The notes under the pieces were generated by a model. It had not been told where the DNA came from and did not search any database. It saw nothing but the letters and a program-made list of their open reading frames with translations. A program made the translations under genes and the position numbers. 49,835 nt of DNA from Clostridiales bacterium DTU023 (lineage in GTDB: Bacteria > Bacillota > Clostridia > Saccharofermentanales > DTU023), in NCBI GenBank assembly GCA_001512945.1, contig LFTF01000018.1, positions 1,417 through 51,251 on the forward strand, read 5' to 3'. Of this stretch, positions 43,193 through 49,835 are shown in pieces (within the stretch, counting starts at the first letter, position 1; every line of letters starts with the position of its first letter).

Positions 43193-44874
43193 TGGATCAA
43201 CTCCCTGATTTTCAAGGCGAGCTGGAAATTGAATGCCGTTTCAGGGTCGCGAAGATCGATCCCGTAAATATCGCGAATGCGGTTGATCCTGTAAATAATT
43301 GTATTGTAATGCGTAAACAGAACTTCCGACACTCGCTTAAGATTACCTCCCGAAGCAAAGTAAACGCGGACTGTCTCAAGCAAATCACCTCGCTGCTTGC
43401 TGTCGTACTCTTCAATTGAACTCAAAATCTCTTCTGCGTATGCCAACGCGTCGTCCCGAAGCAACGGATGTCCCAAAACACGCAGCAGGCCGAGATCGTC
43501 GAAGAACAGCACAGATGCATCTGTTTCACCACGACTTTGAAGTATTCGAACTGTCTGCTCCGCTTGCTGAAGACTTGTCGGCAAATAACGGTATGAACGA
43601 ACACAAGAACCAACTCCTATGTAGGTATAGTGGAGCGCTTCTTTTTCCTCAATGCATTTCAAAACAATCTCTATGAAACGTTTGCACAAAGCGTGACGTC
43701 CTTCAAGCGGGCAATCGCTTTCAAACTGTAAAAGAAAGACGGCGCGATCGCTCTTTCTCGTCACGAGGAAATAACCCTCATAGTCTCTTTTTATAAGATT
43801 GGTCAGATTAAGCAGACTGGTGTTCAGATTTTTGATCATTCGAGAATTGTTGGGCGTCATTTGGAGATGCTGTTCATGATCCATGACAAGCACCACAATC
43901 TGGCTGGGCAGATCGGGATGAAAAAGATAATAGTCGGCACTTTCTATAGCTTTACTTTGTTCGCGCGGATCATCATTTAAGAGTTGCTCCAGAAAAGTTG
44001 TTTGATGAACATTTTCACGCTCGATAAGCGCAGTTCTGTTCAAAATGTCGAGCGCTATCAGGGAGGAAGTCGACTCAATGACAAAAAGATCCTGAGGACG
44101 CAAAGAACCATCCGTGTCCCACAAATAAATACTTCCGTAATGCATGTTGTCGAAATATATCGGGAGAGTAAACCGCCTTACTCCATTCTCCCCGATGGAT
44201 ACTTCCTGACTTCTATTCTTTGCCAAACGGTGATCGAGACGTGCAAAGTCTGCTGCCTCAAGGGCACGGTAATCATGCTCAATCAAACTTGCCTTATCTT
44301 GATCGGGACAGTAAAAATGAGAATCCCTAAATATGTCGTCACGGATGACGACAGGTGTTTGTGTCGCCAGATAAATCTGTTCGGCGATAGCCTGCATACC
44401 TTCATGTCTGAGCATAATTTCACGGACTGTGTGATTGAACTCGTTGATCCGGCTCAACAGACGCGTCTGCTCACCGATAATGTGGTTGAAGATTTCCTTG
44501 ATCAGCTCGCCGTATGGAACGTTTTGTGGAATTCTTATAATTGGAAAGTCGAGATCGTCCGCAAGATGAATAACACTTTCAGGTACTTCACTGATATAAC
44601 GTTGTGTTTTAATCCCCATCCCGCACACATTCTTCGACCGGAGTTGAGGGATCAGTCGCTCGAACGCGACGATATCATCACTAAATATATAGGCAGTTGT
44701 CAGCAGAAACTCCCCAGGTCTCACCCAATCGATAATATCAGGGACCTCCATGACATTGACCGACATAATACTGTTGTCTAGGCCTTTGCGACCCGCCAGC
44801 ACTTCCGCCTCCTGCAATAATCCCACTTGCAAGATGTCACGCAACTGAATTGTAAGTTTTTTTTGGTCTGACAT
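43189..44874 (-). CDS. PucR-family transcriptional regulator
   Basis: A 561-residue regulator with an N-terminal PucR domain (about 10-130, LRDILQVGLLQEAEVLAG and NVMEVPDIIDWVRPGEFLLTT), a central GGDEF-like region (about 290-430), and a C-terminal PucR-type helix-turn-helix near 500-550 (ASGGNLKRVSEVLFTHYNTI). The Bacillus member activates purine catabolism genes in response to allantoin-type inducers. GAGGAC lies before the ATG. It is divergent to the molybdenum hydroxylase genes and first in its own operon, so it probably controls both directions. Confidence 0.92.
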   Translation of the reverse strand: MSDQKKLTIQLRDILQVGLLQEAEVLAGRKGLDNSIMSVNVMEVPDIIDWVRPGEFLLTTAYIFSDDIVAFERLIPQLRSKNVCGMGIKTQRYISEVPESVIHLADDLDFPIIRIPQNVPYGELIKEIFNHIIGEQTRLLSRINEFNHTVREIMLRHEGMQAIAEQIYLATQTPVVIRDDIFRDSHFYCPDQDKASLIEHDYRALEAADFARLDHRLAKNRSQEVSIGENGVRRFTLPIYFDNMHYGSIYLWDTDGSLRPQDLFVIESTSSLIALDILNRTALIERENVHQTTFLEQLLNDDPREQSKAIESADYYLFHPDLPSQIVVLVMDHEQHLQMTPNNSRMIKNLNTSLLNLTNLIKRDYEGYFLVTRKSDRAVFLLQFESDCPLEGRHALCKRFIEIVLKCIEEKEALHYTYIGVGSCVRSYRYLPTSLQQAEQTVRILQSRGETDASVLFFDDLGLLRVLGHPLLRDDALAYAEEILSSIEEYDSKQRGDLLETVRVYFASGGNLKRVSEVLFTHYNTIIYRINRIRDIYGIDLRDPETAFNFQLALKIRELIQ

Positions 44875-45333
44875 CTATGTTGTCCTCTTACAATCTATTT
44901 TACACAAATTCACAAACTGATTAATTAGCTGCTAGTAACAGCGATGTAATCATTGTACGTGATATCGATGTAATAATGTTACAGGAGCTTTCATCATGCT
45001 TGCAATTTTATTGCCATATTGGCAAAAACTGCATTTGTTTTGCTTTTTCCGCATGATCGAGCACTGTCACACATTAACAAACTAACAAAAGACTATTTGA
45101 CAGGGAGCAGATTAGCCAAACGTCTTTATTGCGTCATTAAAGATACTTTTTTGTATATGTTTATCAATATATCGTTTGAACCGTAAACTATTTTGTAAGT
45201 GATTACAACGAATTTCGCTTACATAAGTGATAGAATTGTATTAATTATGCACAGCACCCTAATCGTGCTGTGCAGTTGAACAAAGTACCTATCTGCAAAA
45301 ATAGATTGTTTTGCTGAAAAAAGGAGGTTTTTC
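44875..45333. promoter_or_regulatory. Divergent regulatory region between the pucR-type regulator and the molybdenum hydroxylase operon
   Basis: 459 AT-rich bases with no gene. A 12-base element of form RTKATTACAWCG occurs three times: on the minus strand at 44953-44942 and 44977-44966, facing the regulator, and on the plus strand at 45199-45210, facing xdhB. A TAAAAT -10-like element for the regulator is at 44902-44897 without a good -35, as in activated promoters. TAAGTGAT occurs twice (45196-45203 and 45224-45231). A perfect inverted repeat TTGCCA-TAT-TGGCAA is at 45011-45025. No clear sigma-A promoter was found for the plus-strand operon. Confidence 0.6.
45249..45273 (+). promoter_or_regulatory. 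Perfect 9-pair inverted repeat upstream of xdhB
   Basis: GCACAGCAC and GTGCTGTGC flank a seven-base spacer, 60 bases before the xdhB start. No T-run follows, so it is not a terminator. It could be a protein operator or a leader stem. Confidence 0.55.
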
Positions 45334-46185
45334 GTGCTAAGTCAATTTGATTATGTCAAACCGCTTGTATTGGACGAAGCCCTGGATGTGTTGTCCCGCG
45401 ATACGGACACGTACATTCTGGCCGGCGGTACAGATCTTCTGATTATGCTACGCCATGAGCTGATCAACGCCCGCCATATCCTAGACATCAAGGCCATCCC
45501 TGAATTGAAGGTCTTTTCGTATGTTGAAGGTAAGGGACTGGAGATCGGCGCAAACGTCGTCGTCAACAAGCTCATCGAATCCGAGGTTGTCAGGGATAAT
45601 TACAAGGCGCTGCATGACGCGGCGTCCTGTCTCGCTTCCTACCAGCTTAGAAATCGGGCCACGCTCGTTGGAAACATTTGCAATGCTTCTCCCGGGGCAG
45701 ATCTTCCGCCCGCGCTTTTGATCTACAATGCGACCGTAAAGATCGCGAGCAAAGATGGCGTTAGGACAGTGCCGCTCAAGGAATTTTTTACGGGAGTCAA
45801 GAAGACCCAGCTCACAAAACATGAACTCGTTGTCTCCGTATTCCTTCCCGAACCAGGTCAAGACGATGACAGTTGCTATCTGCGGCAGACGCGCCTCAAG
45901 GGACACGACCTTTCAACAGTCGGTGTGGCCTGCCGTATCGATAAAAACGGGAAAGCTTGCATCGGTATCAACGCCGTTGCCATCACTCCGCTTCGCTTGA
46001 CAGCTCTGGAAGATGAACTGAACGCCAAGGGAATCACGGAGGAATCCATCCTATGGGCAGCTGACGAAATCAAAAACCACATCCGTCCCATATCTGATGT
46101 ACGTTCTTCGAAAGAATACCGGTTGCACATGGCGGGCGTTCTATTCAAGCGCTGCATGATGCAATTGATGGACAAGGAGGCATAA
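45334..46185 (+). CDS. xdhB: Molybdenum hydroxylase (xanthine dehydrogenase family), FAD-binding subunit
   Basis: The 283-residue subunit passes electrons from the iron-sulfur centres to FAD and on to the acceptor. The FAD-binding motif is seen as ILAGGTDLLIMLRH near residue 28 and again as NRATLVGNICNASPGADLPP near 108, followed by the CO dehydrogenase flavoprotein C-terminal domain. It starts with GTG six bases after AGGAGG. It is first of three coupled genes; the next gene's ribosome site overlaps its stop. Gene letters follow E. coli use. Confidence 0.93.
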   Translation: MLSQFDYVKPLVLDEALDVLSRDTDTYILAGGTDLLIMLRHELINARHILDIKAIPELKVFSYVEGKGLEIGANVVVNKLIESEVVRDNYKALHDAASCLASYQLRNRATLVGNICNASPGADLPPALLIYNATVKIASKDGVRTVPLKEFFTGVKKTQLTKHELVVSVFLPEPGQDDDSCYLRQTRLKGHDLSTVGVACRIDKNGKACIGINAVAITPLRLTALEDELNAKGITEESILWAADEIKNHIRPISDVRSSKEYRLHMAGVLFKRCMMQLMDKEA

Positions 46186-46188
46186 GAC

Positions 46189-46737
46189 ATGACTAACATA
46201 GATGATAAAGACATGTGCGCCATGGAAGCGGCGCATATCAATTCAAAAAACCGGCAAGTCCTTCTGACTTGCAGAGTCAACGGACAGGTTGTGGTCGAAG
46301 AAATCGATCCCACGATGTTACTTCTCCATTTCCTTCGCGACAGGCTCAAGCTGTTCGGCGCCAAGGAAGCGTGTGGAGAGGGAGAATGCGGTGCCTGCAC
46401 CGTCATCCTCAACGGCGAAGCCGTTACGTCTTGTCTTATCCTGGCCATTGAGGCCCAGGGCAGCGAGATTACTACTGTCGAAGGTTTATCCAAGAACGGT
46501 GAACTCAGCATCCTCCAACAGCAGTTCGTTTTCGAGGACGCCCTGCAGTGCGGGTTCTGCACGCCTGGTATGCTGATGTCGGCACGCGCGCTCCTTGACC
46601 GCAATCCTGATCCCACAGACGAAGAGATTATGGAAGGAATGGCGGGTAACCTCTGCCGTTGCACCGGTTATCAACAGATTTTTAATGCAGTCAAATGTGC
46701 TGCTAGATTAGAGAGAGAGGAGTTGAACCGTTCATGA
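46189..46737 (+). CDS. xdhC: Molybdenum hydroxylase, 2x[2Fe-2S] iron-sulfur subunit
   Basis: The 182-residue subunit carries two [2Fe-2S] clusters. The plant-ferredoxin-type cluster ligands are Cys62, Cys67, Cys70 and Cys82 (ACGEGECGAC), and the second cluster uses Cys121, Cys124, Cys156 and Cys158 (CGFCTPGM and CRCTGY). All eight are present. An N-terminal extension of about 24 residues precedes the ferredoxin domain and is longer than usual. AAGGAGG inside the end of xdhB serves as its ribosome site, and the stop overlaps xdhA as ATGA. Confidence 0.95.
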   Translation: MTNIDDKDMCAMEAAHINSKNRQVLLTCRVNGQVVVEEIDPTMLLLHFLRDRLKLFGAKEACGEGECGACTVILNGEAVTSCLILAIEAQGSEITTVEGLSKNGELSILQQQFVFEDALQCGFCTPGMLMSARALLDRNPDPTDEEIMEGMAGNLCRCTGYQQIFNAVKCAARLEREELNRS

Positions 46738-49145
46738 CTCATTCTGAATTAGATCAGTGCACATATCAGGCACATGGCAATTACGAGTCATCTTACAAAC
46801 ATGTCGGCCAGCCGTATGTTCGAAAAGATGCCCTTGAAAAAGTAACAGGCCAGGCACGTTATGCGTTTGACCTCGAGATGCCCGGTATGCTTTATGCCAA
46901 AACACTGCATTCGCCGCATGCCAGAGCAAAGATTGTTAGGATCGATAAGAGCAAAGCAGAGGCGCTATTAGGTGTCAAAGCCGTCGTGTGCGGAGAAGAC
47001 TGCGACACGCGAGTTGGTCTGTACATGCAGGACAAGCTCGCAATCGCAACGTGCGAAACGCGCTACCAGGGAGAAGTCGTTGCGGCCGTTGCGGCCACAA
47101 CAGAGGCAATCGCCGAGCGCGCCGTTTCCTTGATCGAAGTCGAGTACGAAGTACTTGAACCTGTCCGGAATCTGGACGATGCGCTAGCTGCCAAAATCCT
47201 CGTTCACGAGAACATCGCCGAAATCAAGCACGTTGAGGGTGTCTTTTTCCCGCAACCGGAATCCAACATCGCAAGCCTCAACAGAAGTCTAAAGGGTGAT
47301 CCGGATGCCGGTTTCGCAGATGCAGACCTTGTCCTTGAGAACAAGTTCACACTACCTGCCGTCGCGCACGTTCCTCTTGAAACGCATGTGGCGATCGTCG
47401 CGGCCGACCCATTCACCGATCGCATCCGTATCTGGTCGTCAGCGCAGTCACCCTTTGCTTTGCGGCAATTGATGGCGTGGAGCTTTAACGTTAAGGAATC
47501 CGACATTGAGGTTCATGTCCCCTACGTCGGTGGCGCTTTCGGCGGTAAGGCCGGTATCCATCTCGAACCACTGATTGCGATACTCTCGCGCGCCAGCGGC
47601 GGCGCTCCCGTCAAGCTTCGCATGACGCGTGAACAGGAATTCAACTACCTGCCAACACGTGCCGGCATGAGAGGCAAAATAAAGACGGGTGTCAAAAAAG
47701 ATGGCACGATCGTCGCATCAGATATCGTCTACGACTGGGACAGCGGTGCGTATGCGGACTACGGCGTCAACGTAGGTAAGACAGCTGTTTACGGAGGTCT
47801 AGGCCCCTACGACATCGACAACGCAGCGATCGTATCGAACACGGTTTACACGAACAAAGTGTTCAGTACCGCTTACCGCGGTTTCGGTCACCTTGAAACC
47901 TTGTGGACAGTTGAACGTCAGATGGACATTCTGTCACAGAAACTCGGCATCGATCCCTATGAATTCCGCATGAAAAATATCCTGCGTCCCGGTGCCACAA
48001 CCATTTCCGGCGAGCTTGTCACTGAAAGTACAGGCAGTCCTTCCGATTGTCTCTCGGCCGTCGTTAAAGAGATTGGTTGGACGGGACGCAAAAGCGAAGA
48101 AGATCGTAAACGTGAGTGGAAAACAGGCAAAATACGGGGCAAAGGATTTGCCATGATCCAGAAAGCGCCCGCGATGCCACCCAGCACAGCGACAGCAGTT
48201 ATTTTGCAAATGGCGGGTGACGGTCACATCAAGATGATGATAGGCGCGATCGATTACGGGCAAGGCGCCCTTACGGCGATGGCTCAAATAGTCGCGCAGG
48301 AACTCGATATCCCGATGGAGATGGTCGAAGTCGTCACAGAGACCAATACACAGACGAACCCATACGATTGGAACACGGTCGCCTCGAAGTATACCTTCAT
48401 GGGCGGCAACGCAACGATCCAGGCATGCGGCAAAATGCTTGACCAGATGAAAGACATCGCCGGTCAGGCACTGCACTGCGCACCTGAATTCTTGACACAC
48501 GGCGGTGGTTACATCTACAACGTGCATCGCCCCGACCGCAGGGTTGCGTACAAGGATATGTCGCTTGGATACGCGTACCCCGATGGCAATGGCATAGGAG
48601 GACCGCTTATTGCTCACGGCATCTGCATGGCAGACGGTCTGACCAACCTGGATCCCAAAACAGGCGCAGGAAGTCCGGCGCTTGCCTGGACGTTCGGCGC
48701 ACATGCTGTCGATATCGAAGTCGATGTCGAGTCTGGCAACATTACTGTTTTGAAAGTTGCCTCGGCATTTGACATCGGTCAAGTCATCAACGAGCGAATG
48801 GTTTATGGACAGGTTGTGGGCGGCGTAATGCAGGGCATCGGCTCTGCCATCCTCGAAGGATATAAATTTAGCCCTGATAACGTCCTTATGAACCCGTCAT
48901 TTACAGACAACAAGATTCCGACGATGAAGGACATGCCGGTTGAGGTCGTCCCGATCTATATCGAGAACCCACAGCTGAATGGCCCCTATGGAGCCCGAGG
49001 TGTGGCGGAGCATACGATGATTTCGATCCCGTCGGCCATCGGAAACGCGCTCTATGACGCGCTTGGAATCAATTACTACCATCTACCTCTCACACCTGAG
49101 AACGTCGCGCTCGGCATTATCAGTGGAGAAAAAGATATTTATTAA
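46734..49145 (+). CDS. xdhA: Molybdenum hydroxylase, molybdopterin-binding catalytic subunit
   Basis: The 803-residue catalytic subunit hydroxylates a carbon next to nitrogen (or an aldehyde) using a molybdopterin cofactor and water. Visible motifs are KVTGQARYAFD at the N-terminus, AQSPF near 241, the cofactor-binding GGAFGGK (266-272), AYRGFG with Arg382, GQGALTAMAQ, and GARGVAEH with the catalytic base Glu759. Compared with bovine xanthine oxidase, the Arg880 and Glu1261 equivalents are present, but the residue after GGK, where Glu802 sits, is Ala273. The family is certain; xanthine as substrate is plausible from PucR and the permeases but not proven. A terminator follows 55 bases later. 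Confidence 0.93.
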   Translation: MTHSELDQCTYQAHGNYESSYKHVGQPYVRKDALEKVTGQARYAFDLEMPGMLYAKTLHSPHARAKIVRIDKSKAEALLGVKAVVCGEDCDTRVGLYMQDKLAIATCETRYQGEVVAAVAATTEAIAERAVSLIEVEYEVLEPVRNLDDALAAKILVHENIAEIKHVEGVFFPQPESNIASLNRSLKGDPDAGFADADLVLENKFTLPAVAHVPLETHVAIVAADPFTDRIRIWSSAQSPFALRQLMAWSFNVKESDIEVHVPYVGGAFGGKAGIHLEPLIAILSRASGGAPVKLRMTREQEFNYLPTRAGMRGKIKTGVKKDGTIVASDIVYDWDSGAYADYGVNVGKTAVYGGLGPYDIDNAAIVSNTVYTNKVFSTAYRGFGHLETLWTVERQMDILSQKLGIDPYEFRMKNILRPGATTISGELVTESTGSPSDCLSAVVKEIGWTGRKSEEDRKREWKTGKIRGKGFAMIQKAPAMPPSTATAVILQMAGDGHIKMMIGAIDYGQGALTAMAQIVAQELDIPMEMVEVVTETNTQTNPYDWNTVASKYTFMGGNATIQACGKMLDQMKDIAGQALHCAPEFLTHGGGYIYNVHRPDRRVAYKDMSLGYAYPDGNGIGGPLIAHGICMADGLTNLDPKTGAGSPALAWTFGAHAVDIEVDVESGNITVLKVASAFDIGQVINERMVYGQVVGGVMQGIGSAILEGYKFSPDNVLMNPSFTDNKIPTMKDMPVEVVPIYIENPQLNGPYGARGVAEHTMISIPSAIGNALYDALGINYYHLPLTPENVALGIISGEKDIY

Positions 49146-49200
49146 AACTTCGTGTCGTTGATCCCACAATCAAAACGGGATCAGATGTAATACTGATTAC

Positions 49201-49245
49201 AGATCCGCTGCTGATTTTCAAAGATCAGTAGCGGATCTGCTTTTT
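49201..49245 (+). terminator. Rho-independent terminator after the molybdenum hydroxylase operon
   Basis: A 15-pair stem (AGATCCGCTGCTGAT / ATCAGTAGCGGATCT, one G-U pair) with an eight-base loop is followed by GCTTTTT. It separates xdhA from the permease gene downstream. Confidence 0.92.
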
Positions 49246-49317
49246 ATACGGTACCGCCAATAGTTTTTCGCATATTGACCTAGATTATTTGGCAGCATAA
49301 GGAATTCATAATATTAC

Positions 49318-49347
49318 TTGTAAACTCGATGGTTTTGATGATATGTT
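49318..49347 (+). promoter_or_regulatory. Weak candidate promoter for the right-edge permease
   Basis: TTGTAA (49318-49323) and TATGTT (49342-49347) are 18 bases apart, 75 bases before the permease ATG and after the terminator. Each half matches only four of six consensus bases. Apart from this pair the 49246-49421 stretch shows nothing recognisable. Confidence 0.3.
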
Positions 49348-49421
49348 TTTAAAAGGCAGTGTAGTTAAGAAAGGCTATTAGAAGCGGTCTACAGATAAGG
49401 CTCCGATGAAGGACAATATAG

Positions 49422-49835
49422 ATGAACGAAAAGATTAAGCTCAGGTACGGTGTTGATGAAAAATTGCCCTTTTCGGATACATTCTTTTACGGACTGCAAT
49501 GGTTAGCCGTCAGCCTACCCACCATTGTCGTTTTGGGCCAGATAGTCGCCAACCTCCATTTTTCTGATCCGCAAGCTCAAGTGAATTACATGCAAAAAAT
49601 CTTCTTTGTCATGGCGCTCAGCATGTTGCTTCAGCTCTTTTTTGGACACCGCCTGCCGGCTGTCGTCGGGCCAGCTTCTATTCTTCTGGTTGCTATTACA
49701 GCCAGTCAGGGCGCAAGTTTAGACAGTATCTACAGCTCTATCTTAATCGGCGGCGCGCTCCTGACGTTATTCAGTGTGAGTGGTCTTTTTTCAAAATTGG
49801 AAAAACTCTTTACCCGCCAGGTAGTCGCCACCATC
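49422..49835 (+). CDS. NCS2-type nucleobase permease (partial, C-terminus beyond the right edge)
   Basis: An open frame of 138 codons from an ATG with GAAGGA eight bases upstream to the end of the window. The product starts MNEKIKLRYGVDEKLPFSD, then has hydrophobic segments typical of the NCS2 N-terminus (FYGLQWLAVSLPTIVVLGQI, then a helix and LPAVVGPASILLVAITAS). The FYGLQ and GPASI positions agree with uracil/xanthine permeases, but the sequence is divergent and the diagnostic mid-protein signature lies outside the window. It probably brings in the substrate of the neighbouring hydroxylase. Confidence 0.8.
   Translation, partial: MNEKIKLRYGVDEKLPFSDTFFYGLQWLAVSLPTIVVLGQIVANLHFSDPQAQVNYMQKIFFVMALSMLLQLFFGHRLPAVVGPASILLVAITASQGASLDSIYSSILIGGALLTLFSVSGLFSKLEKLFTRQVVATI

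Noticed and set aside
43984..44781. A 265-codon open frame on the plus strand opposite the PucR-type regulator
   Set aside because: It is entirely antisense to a well-supported gene, has no family features, and its composition (Cys, His, Arg-rich runs) is that of a shadow frame.
45109..45122. A site resembling the Bacillus PucR box (CNTTGGTTAA) on the minus strand, read as GTTTGGCTAA
   Set aside because: It is a single copy with two mismatches and is not repeated near either gene; the RTKATTACAWCG element is a better candidate.
47934..48782. A 282-codon open frame on the minus strand opposite xdhA
   Set aside because: It lies within the molybdenum hydroxylase catalytic gene, whose motifs are all intact, and the antisense product shows no recognisable domain.

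Overview
The window looks like part of a Clostridia-type (Firmicutes) chromosome. Pointers are the Sbp/DUF1290 gene beside ftsZ, an NrnA-type DHH phosphoesterase between rbfA and truB, the YlxR/RnpM gene between nusA and infB, a PASTA-bearing division PBP, strong AGGAGG-type ribosome binding sites and frequent GTG starts. No rRNA, CRISPR array, prophage or insertion sequence was found. The genus cannot be named from the sequence.

Positions 1 to about 35,010 are almost solid core genes, all on the minus strand. Read in the direction of transcription, a tRNA-Arg(CCT) lies upstream of a clear promoter that drives rimP-nusA-rnpM-infB-rbfA-nrnA-truB-ribF-lgt-rodA, ending at a terminator near 23,985. 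Next comes the division and cell wall cluster mraZ-rsmH-ftsL-PBP-murF-mraY-ftsW-murG-ftsQ-sbp-ftsZ, with MraZ-box-like repeats in its promoter. It lacks murE, murD, murC, murB and ftsA. Then follow nrdR, a two-component system, an HtrA-like protein that has lost two of its three catalytic residues, nth, recG, rsmD, coaD, a coiled-coil protein, a D-Ala-D-Ala ligase and, running off the left edge, a three-helix membrane protein with a long helical tail.

Positions 35,340 to 49,835 are an accessory catabolic island for nitrogen heterocycles or ureides. On the minus strand are a PucR-family regulator, AllH (DUF2877), FdrA/AllF, a 58-residue gene that matches the C-terminal piece of FdrA, AllG (DUF1116), a metal-dependent cyclase/amidohydrolase, an AEC transporter and a uracil-type NCS2 permease. 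Divergently on the plus strand are the three subunits of a molybdenum hydroxylase (xanthine dehydrogenase family), a strong terminator, and the start of a second NCS2-type permease cut by the right edge.

In E. coli the FdrA/YlbE/YlbF trio (AllFGH) is the oxamate carbamoyltransferase of anaerobic allantoin use, splitting oxalurate with phosphate into oxamate and carbamoyl phosphate. Here the same trio sits with a molybdenum hydroxylase and a ring-opening-type hydrolase, but without recognisable allantoinase, allantoate or ureidoglycolate enzymes or a carbamate kinase. The most interesting points are the split FdrA, the composition of this island, and a repeated candidate operator in the pucR/xdh divergent region.
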